A stretch of 62,434 bases of DNA from Hymenobacter lapidarius (GTDB taxonomy: Bacteria; Bacteroidota; Bacteroidia; Cytophagales; Hymenobacteraceae). The translations under genes were made by a program, and so were the position numbers. The notes beneath the pieces are model-generated. The model was not told the origin of the DNA and did not search any database. It saw nothing but the letters and a program-made list of their open reading frames with translations. The DNA lies in contig NZ_MDZB01000097.1 in NCBI RefSeq assembly GCF_001816145.1, positions 1-62,434 on the forward strand, given 5' to 3'. Shown one piece after another: positions 53,895 through 62,434 of this stretch (positions within the stretch are counted from its first letter, which is position 1; every line of letters begins with the position of its first letter).

Positions 53895-55478
53895 TTAGCG
53901 CAGTTCGCGCAAGGCCAGATTGGCCTTGGCATCGGTGCTGTTTTTATACTCGTGCCAGGGGTATTTAAGCGCTTTCGAAAAGCATTCCCGGGCCTTGGGT
54001 TTGTTGCCCGCCTGCTGGGCCAGGTAGCCCTGCTGCAGGGCCGCCTGGGGCGCAAAATAGTACGGAGCCTTGGGGCCGGCCACGGTCTGCGTGCGCTCAA
54101 AGTAAAACCAGGCCGAGTCGAGCCGGCCCAGGCCCTGGTAGGCGCGGGCCCGGCGGTAGGGCTCCTCAATGCGGTCGCGCCACAGCGTGGTGGGCGTTGC
54201 ACGAAAGCCGCGCAGCGTGGCCAGGGCCTGGCGGTTGTAGCCCCCGTCTATCTGCAGGCGGGCCCTGGTGAGGACGGGGTGCAGAGCCTGAGCCTGGTGG
54301 TAGAAGTGCTGGGCGTAGTTGTCTTCTTCTACATCCGTCGGGCCGGGCTGGTTGATTTGCCGGCGGTAGCGCGCTACGGCCGACGTGGGCTGCCCGCCCA
54401 GCCAGGCCGCCAGATAGAGCTTAAAGGCTGCGTCTTTGCGGTAATGCTGCCCCTTGAACTCGCGCAAAAAAGTCAGGTTCTCGCGCTCCGAGGCGCCGTA
54501 GTCTCCTTGGTACAGCAGCAGGTCGGCGGCCATGTGGTGTAGGTAAGGCACCGCGAGGTAGCCGGGGCCCGTGGGCCGGGCGCGGTACGCTGCCAGGGCC
54601 GCCTCGCCCCGGTGCTGGCGCTTGTTCACGCTCATGAGCAGGTAGGCGAAGAGCAGGTTGTTGGGCTGCTGGGCGGCTAGGCGCTCCGCTAGCCGCAGGC
54701 CCTCTTCCGGTTTCTTGTAGTAGCTCTCCCGAATCATGGTGAGGTAAATCAGGCTTTCGGTATGGAAGTCGCTGGGCTGCGCGGCGGCGATGGCCAGGTT
54801 TTGCAGGCCGTTCTCCACGCTGGCCGTCAGGCCGAGCAGGCGCAGCAGCCAGTGGTAGCCTTCGGGCAGCGAGCCCACCGCAAACTCGCAGACGCCGAGG
54901 GTTTTGCGGGCCGGTGCAAAGGCCGGGTACCGCTGCACCACGCCCTGCATCTGGTGGAAGCCGCTGCGCAGGTGAAACCCGCCCGCTACCAGACGCTTGA
55001 ACAGCAGCTGGCTAAGGCCCAGATGCAAGGTGATTTCGGCCCGGGCGTAGTCCCGCAGTGCGCTGGCGGGCGCTCGGTCAAGCGCCGTCAAGCGGGCCTC
55101 CTGCGCGGCCACCAGTGCATTGTACCGGCTGGCATCCTGCGAGATGAGGAGCTCCACGAAATCGGCGCAGTTGGCTACCAGCAGGGGCGCGGGCGCGGCC
55201 GGCGTGCTGGCCAGCTCCTGCCGGAGCAGCTCGCGCGCCGGGCCCAGCCGCAGCTTGAATACCTCTTCATAGGCACGTCGGCTGCCAGGCGTGAGCTGCT
55301 CGGCAGCAGCGGCGGCGGGTTGCTTCGCAACGCGGACAACAGGAGCAATGCCGGGGCCGGAAAACGCCGACGTGCCCACGGCCCCCGTCAGGCACAGCAA
55401 CGCCACGCCCCACCGGCGGGCGGCAGGGGCCAGCCAACGGCGAGGTACTTCCCGGAAAACAGTAGCCAGAATAGCCAT
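53895..55478 (-). CDS. Secreted helical-repeat (TPR-like) protein, function unknown
   Basis: A 527-residue exported protein. A signal peptide lies within the first 45 residues. The rest is alpha-helical with TPR-like units such as AEQLTPGSRRAYEEVFKLRLGPARELL, RRARAYQGLGRLDSAWFYFERT and AALQQGYLAQQAGNKPKARECF. No catalytic motif was seen. It probably acts as a scaffold in the periplasm or on the cell surface. It is followed by pabB on the same strand with 41 bases between, so they may be co-transcribed. The start is ATG at 55478. Confidence 0.75.
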   Translation of the reverse strand: MAILATVFREVPRRWLAPAARRWGVALLCLTGAVGTSAFSGPGIAPVVRVAKQPAAAAAEQLTPGSRRAYEEVFKLRLGPARELLRQELASTPAAPAPLLVANCADFVELLISQDASRYNALVAAQEARLTALDRAPASALRDYARAEITLHLGLSQLLFKRLVAGGFHLRSGFHQMQGVVQRYPAFAPARKTLGVCEFAVGSLPEGYHWLLRLLGLTASVENGLQNLAIAAAQPSDFHTESLIYLTMIRESYYKKPEEGLRLAERLAAQQPNNLLFAYLLMSVNKRQHRGEAALAAYRARPTGPGYLAVPYLHHMAADLLLYQGDYGASERENLTFLREFKGQHYRKDAAFKLYLAAWLGGQPTSAVARYRRQINQPGPTDVEEDNYAQHFYHQAQALHPVLTRARLQIDGGYNRQALATLRGFRATPTTLWRDRIEEPYRRARAYQGLGRLDSAWFYFERTQTVAGPKAPYYFAPQAALQQGYLAQQAGNKPKARECFSKALKYPWHEYKNSTDAKANLALRELR

Positions 55479-55490
55479 GTAGCATTCAAC

Positions 55491-55523
55491 AAAAAAAGGA
55501 ACGACACCCGGCCGTTCCTTTTT
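55491..55523 (-). terminator. Terminator after the zinc-ribbon gene
   Basis: AAAAAGGAACG pairs with CGTTCCTTTTT around ACACCCGGC. It sits about 50 bases beyond the stop of the zinc-ribbon gene on the minus strand. Confidence 0.8.
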
Positions 55524-55572
55524 ACGATTTTAATCAGCAAGACAGATTTTTTGGGTTACCCAAAAGACCAGC

Positions 55573-56334
55573 TTAGATCGCGCGAGCTTCCACGTCGGCC
55601 AGAATGCGGCCGCAGTGCTCGCACACGATGATTTTCTTATGCGAAATAATATCCGCTTGGCGCTGGGGAGGCACCGTGTTGAAGCAGCCGCCGCAGGCAT
55701 CGCGCCGCACTAGCACCACGGCCAGGCCGTTGCGCACGTTGCCGCGGATGCGGGTGTAGGCCGTCAGCAGGCGCTCTTCTACGGGCTTGGTGGCCTCTTC
55801 GCGCTGGGCCATGATGTTGCGCTCTTCCTCCTCGTTCTCGCCCACGATGGTGTCGAGCTCGCCTTTTTTGTTGTCGAGGTCCTTGCGGCGCTCGTCCAGT
55901 TTCGACTTCGTACCGCTTATTTCAGCGTTTTTCACGTCAATCTGATACTGCGACTCCTTGATTTTCTTGTCGGCAATCTGGATTTCCAGGCGCTGCAATT
56001 CAATTTCCTTGGCAATGGCTTCGAATTCGCGGTTGTTGCGGACGTTCTGCTGCTGCTCGTCGTACTTTTTAATGAGCGACTCGGCGTCTTTGCTGGCCTG
56101 CTTGCGGCTCTTAATGAAGTCGTTCAAACCCTGAATTTCCTCGTCAAATTTCTTGACACGGACCTCGTAACCAGCAATTTCGTCTTCCAAATCCTGAACT
56201 TCTTCGGGCAAATCGCCGCGCACGCGCCGGATTTCATCGAGCTGCGAGTCTAGGTTCTGCAAGGTGAGCAGGGCTTCGAGCTTGGCGGCTACGGGAACGT
56301 CGGCAGGAGCCACGGCGGCACTTTTAGCAGTCAT
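55573..56334 (-). CDS. Coiled-coil protein with C4 zinc ribbon (DUF164-like)
   Basis: A 253-residue protein. A long coiled-coil hairpin (about residues 25-190) is followed by a C-terminal C4 zinc ribbon: CGGCFNTVPP and then CEHCGRIL. This is the CT398/DUF164 layout, proposed to act in membrane trafficking or nucleic-acid binding, with no firm function. The start overlaps the NIF3 gene by eleven bases, so the two are probably translationally coupled. Its own terminator follows. Confidence 0.88.
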   Translation of the reverse strand: MTAKSAAVAPADVPVAAKLEALLTLQNLDSQLDEIRRVRGDLPEEVQDLEDEIAGYEVRVKKFDEEIQGLNDFIKSRKQASKDAESLIKKYDEQQQNVRNNREFEAIAKEIELQRLEIQIADKKIKESQYQIDVKNAEISGTKSKLDERRKDLDNKKGELDTIVGENEEEERNIMAQREEATKPVEERLLTAYTRIRGNVRNGLAVVLVRRDACGGCFNTVPPQRQADIISHKKIIVCEHCGRILADVEARAI

Positions 56335-57445
56335 ATTGAACGGGGTTCGTAGGGGTTTCAGCGATTAAGACCGCAAAAGTACGTTCAAATCCGGCCGTTA
56401 GCAAATCCCTGAACACCTCGCTGGTGAACTGTTCGCTTTCAAAATGGCCCACGTCGCAAAGCATAAGTTGTGCTTCGGCACCAAAAAACTCGTGGTATTT
56501 CACGTCGCCGGTCACGTAGGCATCGGCCCCGGCGGCCCGCGCCGCCCCAATAAGAAAGGCGCCCGCTCCGCCACAAATAGCCACCGTTTTTATATCGCGC
56601 TCAAACGCCGTGTGCCGCACCACCGGCACCAGCAGCCGGGCCTTGAGCATGGCTCGGAAGGCGGCGGGCGCAAGCGCAACGGGCAGCTCGCCCATCATGC
56701 CGGAGCCTACCTCGTGGTGCGTATTTTCGAGCTTGATAAGCTCGTAGGACACTTCTTCGTAGGGGTGCGCGGCGCGCAACGCCTGCAGCACCGCCGCCTG
56801 CCGATGCAGTGGCAGCAGCACTTCGAGGCGCAGCTCGGGAAGGGTTTCGGGCTGGTGCGGAGCCCCGATGGCGGGCTGGGTACCGGCGCCGGGGGTGAAA
56901 GTGCCGGTGCCCTCGGTGCGAAAACTGCAGTCGGCGTACTGCCCAACTTGGCCCGCGCCGGCCGCGTACAAGGCTGCCAGTACCCGGCCGGCTACGTCGG
57001 TTTGCTGGTCTTCGGGGCGATGCGGCACGTAGGTGATGAGGCGGGCCAGCGTGCCAGTTTTGGGCGCCAGTACGCGGGTGTTAGTCAGCCCAAGTTTTTC
57101 GGCAAGCTTGTCATTTACGCCCCCGCGCACGTTGTCGAGGTTGGTGTGCGCGGCGTAGATAGCCACATCATTTTTGAGCGCCGCGATGATGGTTTGTTCG
57201 ACTTCATTGGCCCCCGTGAGGCGCTTAAGGGGACGAAAAATGACCGGGTGGTGGCACACCACTACGTTGCAGCCGCGACGCAGGGCCTCGGCTACAATGG
57301 CCGGGGTGCAGTCCAAGGCAATCAGCACGCCGGTGACTTGGGCCTGCGGGTTGCCGCACTGCAGGCCGGCGTTGTCGTAGCTTTCCTGGTAGGCGAGGGG
57401 GGCCGCGGCTTCCAGCAGGCGGGTCAGGTCTTGAACGGTGGGCAT
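56324..57445 (-). CDS. NIF3-family dinuclear-metal protein with inserted domain
   Basis: A 373-residue protein of the YbgI/YqfO type. The metal site has CHHPVIFRPLKRLTG in the first half and ICGGAGAFLIGAARAAGADAYVTGDVKYHEFF in the second. The extra 120 or so residues in the middle form the PII-like insertion seen in YqfO proteins (ending HPYEEVSYELIKLEN). The molecular function is not settled; GTP cyclohydrolase I type 2 annotations are doubtful. ATG at 57445 is better than TTG at 57451. A GTATTTTG box lies three bases before the ATG. Confidence 0.9.
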   Translation of the reverse strand: MPTVQDLTRLLEAAAPLAYQESYDNAGLQCGNPQAQVTGVLIALDCTPAIVAEALRRGCNVVVCHHPVIFRPLKRLTGANEVEQTIIAALKNDVAIYAAHTNLDNVRGGVNDKLAEKLGLTNTRVLAPKTGTLARLITYVPHRPEDQQTDVAGRVLAALYAAGAGQVGQYADCSFRTEGTGTFTPGAGTQPAIGAPHQPETLPELRLEVLLPLHRQAAVLQALRAAHPYEEVSYELIKLENTHHEVGSGMMGELPVALAPAAFRAMLKARLLVPVVRHTAFERDIKTVAICGGAGAFLIGAARAAGADAYVTGDVKYHEFFGAEAQLMLCDVGHFESEQFTSEVFRDLLTAGFERTFAVLIAETPTNPVQYDC

Positions 57446-57521
57446 GGGCAAAATACTTTATAGATAGCGCTACAAATAACCCGCTTTTGGTGCAGCCATC
57501 GTCTTGGGGTAGATTGCCGGG

Positions 57522-58214
57522 CTACGCCGGGGCGTGGAGCAGGGCCCCCAATTCGGCCACGTAGTGCGCTACGTTCTGCTCCAGGTCGCGCCGACGGTAC
57601 TGCATGAGGTAGCGCGGATGGTCCAGCACCACAATTCGCTCAAACAAGCCAAGCTCGTCGTTTAGTTTATTGAAAAAAAGGCCGTTGCGCTTGCCCAGGC
57701 TCACGGCCACGTCGGTCCTCAGGCCGAGGGCCTGCACTTGCTGGCGCAAGGAGCTGCGCATTTCCGGCCACAGGGATTTTAGCAGGGCCGGGGAATCGTA
57801 GTAATTATAGTTCAGGCCTTCGTGCAGCAGCACCAGCGGGTAAACCGAGCCCAGGTAAAAGTGCCGATAGAACGCCGTAGGGCCGCCCATTTCAGTCACC
57901 ACCGCATAGATGAACTGCGAGGAGAGCTCTGGGCGCTGTCGGGGGAGGTCGTGGCCGATGCCGCAGTGTTCGGCCAGGGCCGTGGGGTCGGTGAAGGCCA
58001 CGCCCGTGCGGCCCATGCCCAGCCGGCCGGGGTTGATGCCCAGGACCGCGACCCGGGGTGGTGCCTCCACGTAGTGCCTGCGGGCAAACTGAGCCAGTAG
58101 CTCATGCACCGCTGGCTCGCGGAAAGGACTGGCGGCCGCCACGCCCGGCGGCAGCGCCAGCGGCAGGGGAAACGACGAGAGAAACTCCAAAAGCTGGGCG
58201 GCGAATGTGGACAT
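57522..58214 (-). CDS. SMUG2-like uracil-DNA glycosylase family protein
   Basis: A 230-residue protein of the DUF4918/SMUG2 type. The motif VLGINPGRLGMGRTGVAFTDP, with G-I-N-P-G-R, corresponds to motif 1 of uracil-DNA glycosylases. SLGKRNGLFFNKLN and VVLDHPRYLMQYR carry the later conserved residues. It may remove uracil or damaged bases from DNA, but activity is not shown for most members. ATG at 58214; the gene starts 40 bases from a long palindromic element. Confidence 0.85.
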   Translation of the reverse strand: MSTFAAQLLEFLSSFPLPLALPPGVAAASPFREPAVHELLAQFARRHYVEAPPRVAVLGINPGRLGMGRTGVAFTDPTALAEHCGIGHDLPRQRPELSSQFIYAVVTEMGGPTAFYRHFYLGSVYPLVLLHEGLNYNYYDSPALLKSLWPEMRSSLRQQVQALGLRTDVAVSLGKRNGLFFNKLNDELGLFERIVVLDHPRYLMQYRRRDLEQNVAHYVAELGALLHAPA

Positions 58215-58254
58215 AGATGTATGAGGAATAGTATCGTGAAATGTCGACCTCCGC

Positions 58255-58399
58255 GTTGACCTCACCCCTTAGCCCCCTCTCCCGCGGAGAGGGGGAACTA
58301 GATTGTAATTCTAAAAAAATGGTTTACAGTTCACAATTATTTAGAGCTAATGCTAGTTCCCCCTCTCCATGGGAGAGGGGACTAGGGGGTGAGGTGAAC
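58255..58399. repeat. Palindromic element, 47-base arms (second copy of a family)
   Basis: The left arm (58255-58301) and right arm (58353-58399) are reverse complements with about five mismatches and a 51-base loop. Arms share ACCTCACCCC and CTCTCC...GGAGAGGGGG with the element at 43010. The stop codon and last 14 codons of the DUF6992-like gene lie in the right arm. Confidence 0.85.
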
Positions 58400-59054
58400 G
58401 CCAGGGTTTTGCCGCAAATCCTTGTCCCAGCGGCAACACCACGCCCACCGAGCCGGCACCCAGCTGAATGCGGCTCAGCAAGGGATAGAGGCTGCGCCCA
58501 TGCCGGTGGTGGGTAGCATACTGGAAACCATCGAATAACAGCAAAACCCCGCCTTGCAGCAGCAGCGACTGTCCGTAGCCGCGCCACCGCGCCGAGGAGC
58601 CGGAGGCCGTTGGGTTGCGCCCTTTTTCGAGTAGATAGAAGCCCGTGGCCAGATACGCCACGTCGAGGCCCGCGTTGAAGAGGTACAGGTTTTCGGTGCT
58701 TAGCTGGCGGCGCACGTTGCCGGCGCGGTCGGTAAGGGGCTGGCGCGTGGCCCGCCGGGCGGCCAAGTAGCCGGTGCCGGCCAGCGCCAGATTCACCGCG
58801 CCCCAGCCGATGTTCATTTGATGGAAATACCGGGCCGAGCCTTCCGTCTGGCCATAGGCAATGCCACTGACCAGTAGGTTGCCCACGGCCCAGCCACCCA
58901 GTAGCTGCAGGCCGCGCTGGTCCAGGTGGGTGCGCTCCAGGCTAAAATCGGGGAGGGGCGCCATGCTGCGGATGGTATCGGCGGGGGCTACCGGCGGGCC
59001 CTGGGCAGTGAAACCCAGCGCCAGGAAGCCGCCGAGGAGAAGTTCTAGGTGCAT
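58353..59054 (-). CDS. Membrane protein of DUF6992-like type, function unknown
   Basis: A 233-residue exported or membrane protein. After a signal-like N-terminus it has THLDQRGLQLLGGWAVGNL and FHQMNIGWGAVNLALAGTGYL, a pattern I associate with Bacteroidota DUF6992 proteins, and about four hydrophobic segments. The C-terminus (SPHPLVPSPMERGN) is translated from the palindromic element, so the natural C-terminus may have been lost. It diverges from lpxK. Role unknown. Confidence 0.7.
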   Translation of the reverse strand: MHLELLLGGFLALGFTAQGPPVAPADTIRSMAPLPDFSLERTHLDQRGLQLLGGWAVGNLLVSGIAYGQTEGSARYFHQMNIGWGAVNLALAGTGYLAARRATRQPLTDRAGNVRRQLSTENLYLFNAGLDVAYLATGFYLLEKGRNPTASGSSARWRGYGQSLLLQGGVLLLFDGFQYATHHRHGRSLYPLLSRIQLGAGSVGVVLPLGQGFAAKPWRSPHPLVPSPMERGN

Positions 59055-59105
59055 AAAAGGAGCCTGCGGTGATTAATAAGTTGCAAACAACTGCTTCGCG
59101 GCGGC

Positions 59106-59140
59106 TTTGGGTGGCTACCCGCAGCAGGGCTGTACTTTTG
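59106..59140 (+). promoter_or_regulatory. Promoter of lpxK
   Basis: TTTG (59106-59109), a 23-base spacer and a perfect TACTTTTG (59133-59140) lie 30 bases before the lpxK ATG. Confidence 0.6.
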
Positions 59141-59170
59141 CCGGCTCTCACTGGAGCATAATTCTTGCTT

Positions 59171-60253
59171 ATGGCGCGCATGTGGACTATTTTCCTGCTG
59201 CCCTTCTCCTGGCTCTACGCTGGGGTAATGGGCATTCGGAATTGGCTGTACGAGGTCGGCTGGAAAACATCGGAGTCGTTTGCCGTTCCGCTGCTCGACG
59301 TGGGCAACCTACGCGTGGGCGGCACTGGCAAAACGCCGCACGTGGTGTGGCTGGTGGAGGAGCTGCGGCGCCAGGGCCACCGCCCGGCCATCCTGAGCCG
59401 GGGCTACGGCCGCCTCACCCACGGCCCGCGCGTGGTGGGCCCGTCCGATTCGGCGGCTACCGTGGGGGACGAACCCTGGCAGTACTTCCAAGAATTCGCC
59501 GCCAGGCAAGTACCAATTGCCGTGGCCGAAAAAAGAAGACTCGGCGTCCGATTGCTCTTGGAGCAGCAACCTGAAACCACCGTGGTAGTGCTCGACGATG
59601 CTTTCCAGCACCGTGCCGTGCGGCCTACCCTCAACGTGCTGCTCACCGAATGGGCCCAGCCGTTTTACCAGGACCACGTGCTGCCGGCCGGACGCCTGCG
59701 CGAAAGCCGGCACGGCGCCCGCCGCGCCGATGTCATTATTATGACCAAATGCCCGCCCGGCCTCTCAGCCGCGGCCCAGGCGTTAGTGCTGCAACGGGTG
59801 AGGCAATACAGCCGGCCGCACGCGCCGGTGCTGTTTTCCAGCTACGCCTATGGCCAGCCGGTGGCCATGTCGGCAGATGCGGCCGGCACCCCAGCGGCGC
59901 TCCGGCCGCTGCCGGTCAGCGGGCATTCGGTTCTGTTGCTCACGGGAATAGCCCAGCCCGGCCCATTGCGCGAGAATTTGGAGAAACAGGGCTACGCAAT
60001 TGAGCACCACGCGGCCTTCCCCGACCACCACGCCTTCCAGCCGCAGGATTTGACCAGGCTGCGGGGGCATTGGCAGCCGGACTGGCCTATTTTTACAACC
60101 GAAAAGGACGCTACCCGGCTGCAGGCGCCCCTGGTGCGGGCGGCGTGGGCGGGGCTGCCGCTCTATACCATTCCGGTGCGCGTCGCGTTTCTAGGAGCCG
60201 GCGGCGCTGCTTTGCGCGGCCTGCTGCCCCCGGCACCTGCTGCGGCTTCCTAA
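59171..60253 (+). CDS. lpxK: Tetraacyldisaccharide 4'-kinase LpxK
   Basis: A 360-residue lipid A kinase that phosphorylates the 4' position of the tetraacyldisaccharide. An N-terminal membrane-associated helix (IFLLPFSWLYAGVMGIRN) precedes the P-loop GNLRVGGTGKTPHV and the ILSRGYGR motif. VVLDDAFQHRAV carries the catalytic Asp region, and TTEKDATRL is near the C-terminus. ATG at 59171. With lptE in the same window, it shows that this organism makes lipid A-based outer membranes. Confidence 0.94.
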   Translation: MARMWTIFLLPFSWLYAGVMGIRNWLYEVGWKTSESFAVPLLDVGNLRVGGTGKTPHVVWLVEELRRQGHRPAILSRGYGRLTHGPRVVGPSDSAATVGDEPWQYFQEFAARQVPIAVAEKRRLGVRLLLEQQPETTVVVLDDAFQHRAVRPTLNVLLTEWAQPFYQDHVLPAGRLRESRHGARRADVIIMTKCPPGLSAAAQALVLQRVRQYSRPHAPVLFSSYAYGQPVAMSADAAGTPAALRPLPVSGHSVLLLTGIAQPGPLRENLEKQGYAIEHHAAFPDHHAFQPQDLTRLRGHWQPDWPIFTTEKDATRLQAPLVRAAWAGLPLYTIPVRVAFLGAGGAALRGLLPPAPAAAS

Positions 60254-60309
60254 TTATTTACTTCGCTTTGCCGGAGGCTTCCGTAGTCTGCGGCGTATTT
60301 ATTACTTGT

Positions 60310-62307
60310 TTGAAGGCTTCGAAACACGGTTTTTTTAGAAGGTGGTCCCCGCTGGCTTCCCTGGTGTTTGGGCTGCTGCTGTGCGGCGGGCTGGGCGGCA
60401 CCCCGGCGGCGCAGGCGCAGGTGCTCGATGATTCGACCAAGGTGCTCTACGGCCCCAAAACCACCCGCGTCATCTACGAGGCCGAGGTGCTGCGCGATTC
60501 CACGTCGGGCACGCCCATTGATACCACGCTCACCCGCTGGCCGCAGGCGCGGTTCTGGTTCCACGACACTACTTTTCAGCAGGACTTGGGCGCCGTGGGC
60601 ACGGCTTCGCGGCCGCTGCTCTACCAGCCCAACCTGCAGCTTGGGGCCCGGTTTGGCCGCAATGTATTTGACAAATACGCCCGGGTGGCTGCCGAAATTC
60701 CCTACTATGATTCCCGCTCGCCGTACTCCTTTTTCCGGCTGGTGCAGTCGGGCTCCGGCGAGCAGGTGTTCGAATTCAGTTACAGCCGCAGCCTGAAAAA
60801 GAATTTCAGCGTAGGCATTGCCTACGAGCGGATTGCGTCAAATAAAATTCTGGCGGCCCGCTCCTCCCGCGACGGCCTGGTGGAGCATTCCAATGTGCTG
60901 TTATTTAGTCGTTTTCAAACCGAAAACGAGCGGTATCACCTGCTGTTTAACTTCTCCAACGTGCGGCACCGCGGCATTGAGCAGGGCGGCATCAGGCCCG
61001 CCAGCGACACCCTTGAGCTCAGGGAGCTATTTAACTACGGCCGGGAGCAGGTGTACCTCACCCGGGCAGCCAACAACGAGGCCCGCGACGAACTGTACCT
61101 GACCCAGACCTACCGCCTGCTGGGGCGTGGCCTCACCGTGTACCACACCCTCGACGCCAAACGCCAGTACAACAGCTACTTTGACCAGGAGCTGCGCGCC
61201 GACAACAGCGGTGGCTATCTGTTTTATCCACCCAACCCGGTGCGGAACCGCACGGCTACATTGGACCGCGCTCAATACCAGCAGGTAGAGAACACGGTGG
61301 GGGTACTGGGGCGCACCAAGTCGGTGGAATACCGCCTTTACGCCCGCAACCGCCTGGCTTCCCTGGCCAGCAAGACCCTGGATTCGGCGGCCACGGCCAC
61401 CGATACACGCCTGAAAACGGCTGCGCCCACCCGCAATTTCAACCAGGTGTTTGTGGGCGGTATTGCTTCGTTCAACTACCGCACCATTTACTCCATCGAG
61501 ACGGCGGGCGAATTGTACGCCCTGTCGCTGTCGAACAAATACACCAACTACCCCGAATACTGGCTGCGCGGCACCGTGCGCACGGGGCCGCTTTCGGCCG
61601 AAATCCTTCAGACTTCCTATTCGCCCACTCTCACGCAACAGGAGTTTGTGGGCAACCACTACGAGTGGCACAACCTGCCCGGCACCGCCACCGAATTTGA
61701 GAACGTGAACGCCACGCACCTCACCGGCCGCCTGGCCCTGAAAGTGCCCAACTTCGGCAAGCTCACCAGGCAGCGCTTCGAAGCCAGCGTGAGCGGCGTG
61801 TCCATCGGCAACCTCGTGTATTACGATACCGATGGCGCCCCAACCCAGGAAAGCGGCTCTAAAAACTTGCTGATTGGCTCTGCTCGCTATCGGGTGCACT
61901 TTGGCCGGGTGGGCTTTGATAACCAAGCGACCTACACGCGAGGGGGCGATGTGCAGGGCATTCGCATCCCGGAATTGGTGACCAATTCCCGGGTGTTTTA
62001 CGAAAGCTATATTTTCAAGAAAGCAGTGTTCAGCCAGATTGGTCTGGAAGCGTATTACCAATCCCGTTATCGGGCGTTGGATTATAGTCCAAGCACCCAG
62101 CAATTCTACCTGCAAAACGGCTTTACCATCCGAAACTATTCGGTGGTGGACGCCTTTATTTCGGCGGATATTAAAACAGTATCTGTGTTCCTCAAAGCCG
62201 CCTATTTAAACCAGGGACTGCTCTACGATGGGTATTATGCCACGCCGTATTACTCAGGTTATCCGAGGCGTTTTCAATTTGGAATAAAGTGGAATTTCTT
62301 TAATTAA
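60310..62307 (+). CDS. Putative porin (Bacteroidota-type beta-barrel)
   Basis: A protein of about 665 residues. A signal peptide (WSPLASLVFGLLLCGGLG up to AAQAQ) is followed by alternating strands rich in Tyr, Phe and Arg (SPYSFFRLVQSGSGEQVFEFSYS, FSVGIAYERI, RYHLLFNFSNV), ending in FQFGIKWNFFN, a terminal aromatic strand. It fits the 'putative porin' family of outer-membrane beta-barrels. No ATG is available; TTG at 60310 gives a good signal peptide, while the open frame extends back to 60070 into lpxK. It probably forms a diffusion channel. An IS element lies 13 bases beyond. Confidence 0.85.
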   Translation: MKASKHGFFRRWSPLASLVFGLLLCGGLGGTPAAQAQVLDDSTKVLYGPKTTRVIYEAEVLRDSTSGTPIDTTLTRWPQARFWFHDTTFQQDLGAVGTASRPLLYQPNLQLGARFGRNVFDKYARVAAEIPYYDSRSPYSFFRLVQSGSGEQVFEFSYSRSLKKNFSVGIAYERIASNKILAARSSRDGLVEHSNVLLFSRFQTENERYHLLFNFSNVRHRGIEQGGIRPASDTLELRELFNYGREQVYLTRAANNEARDELYLTQTYRLLGRGLTVYHTLDAKRQYNSYFDQELRADNSGGYLFYPPNPVRNRTATLDRAQYQQVENTVGVLGRTKSVEYRLYARNRLASLASKTLDSAATATDTRLKTAAPTRNFNQVFVGGIASFNYRTIYSIETAGELYALSLSNKYTNYPEYWLRGTVRTGPLSAEILQTSYSPTLTQQEFVGNHYEWHNLPGTATEFENVNATHLTGRLALKVPNFGKLTRQRFEASVSGVSIGNLVYYDTDGAPTQESGSKNLLIGSARYRVHFGRVGFDNQATYTRGGDVQGIRIPELVTNSRVFYESYIFKKAVFSQIGLEAYYQSRYRALDYSPSTQQFYLQNGFTIRNYSVVDAFISADIKTVSVFLKAAYLNQGLLYDGYYATPYYSGYPRRFQFGIKWNFFN

Positions 62308-62320
62308 CCCAAGTTGCGGA

Positions 62321-62434
62321 TTATAGTCCAACTTGGTCGAGGGCGTGGACGAAAATGAACAGCGCGATTTTGAGGACAAATCCCTGGGCCGTGACCGCAT
62401 GAATTTGTTTGGGAAAGCGGGCGGTGAGTTGGCT
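62321..62434 (-). mobile_element. C-terminal end of an IS transposase (truncated by window edge)
   Basis: On the minus strand the frame from the window edge to a TAA at 62321-62323 encodes LTARFPKQIHAVTAQGFVLK and IALFIFVHALDQVGL. This is the typical C-terminus of an insertion-sequence transposase, possibly IS982-like. CCAAGTTG and CAACTTGG form an 8-base dyad around the stop and may be part of the IS end. The other end of the element is beyond the window. Confidence 0.65.

Noticed and set aside
59165..60070. Porin frame considered to start inside lpxK at 60070
   Set aside because: The first 80 codons overlap lpxK and lack signal-peptide character; TTG at 60310 gives a proper signal peptide.

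Overview
The window looks like chromosome from a GC-rich member of the Bacteroidota, most likely a Hymenobacter-like Cytophagales bacterium. The evidence is indirect. Several upstream regions carry the Bacteroidota promoter pattern TTG/TTTG, a spacer of about 18-23 bases, then TAnnTTTG. Recognisable Shine-Dalgarno sequences are rare. Many gene families are typical of this phylum: LptE, a DUF4159 protein, a SMUG2-like glycosylase, a 'putative porin', and the block miaB - sigma-54 activator - lptE - secG - groS - groL. I ran no database search, so family names rest on motifs, length and context.

Layout. 1-5,200: end of an unknown gene, a glycosyltransferase, a GH1 glycosidase and three small unknown proteins. 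5,300-15,200: a TPR histidine kinase, a YitT-type membrane protein, a large transporter-HEAT-cNMP protein, a LysR regulator with its YeiH-type exporter, and a DUF2064 glycosyltransferase. 15,487-30,827: a metal (probably copper) island. Its left arm on the minus strand is copA, a membrane cupredoxin and an HMA-AraC regulator. Its right arm is a twelve-gene plus-strand run: secreted His/Cys-rich proteins, two proteins with a heavy-metal-binding motif, a DUF305 lipoprotein, a TolC/adaptor/RND efflux set, a second HMA-AraC regulator, a Csp-type copper-storage protein and a copper chaperone, closed by a terminator. 30,930-39,816: a broken reading frame, tRNA-Asp, accA, a metallo-hydrolase, patatin, an acyltransferase, a DUF4159 protein, a response regulator, rsmE and pckA. 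40,048-42,744: an AraC regulator and a POT transporter. 43,222-51,241: groL, groS, secG, a TPR-like protein, lptE, a sigma-54 activator, an AT-rich orphan and miaB. 51,433-62,434: an HxlR regulator with its oxidoreductase, pabB, a TPR-like protein, a zinc-ribbon protein, a NIF3 protein, a SMUG2-like protein, a DUF6992-like protein, lpxK, a putative porin and the end of an insertion-sequence transposase.

The metal island reads as a complete handling pathway: sensing by the two HMA-AraC regulators, export from the cytoplasm by CopA, periplasmic binding by the cupredoxin and HMBD/DUF305 proteins, export across the envelope by RND-adaptor-TolC, and cytosolic buffering by Csp and the chaperone. 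The second regulator has lost one of the two cysteines of its metal site, and the RND pump does not show the CusA methionine at the expected place.

The most unusual non-coding signal is a set of five arrays with a strict 7-base period (near 1,225, 16,507, 32,756, 44,879 and 48,013). Their sequences differ but several fold back on themselves. Together with several long inverted repeats they touch coding sequence: they encode the C-termini or stop codons of copA, an AraC regulator and a DUF6992-like gene, and part of the lipoprotein signal peptide of lptE.
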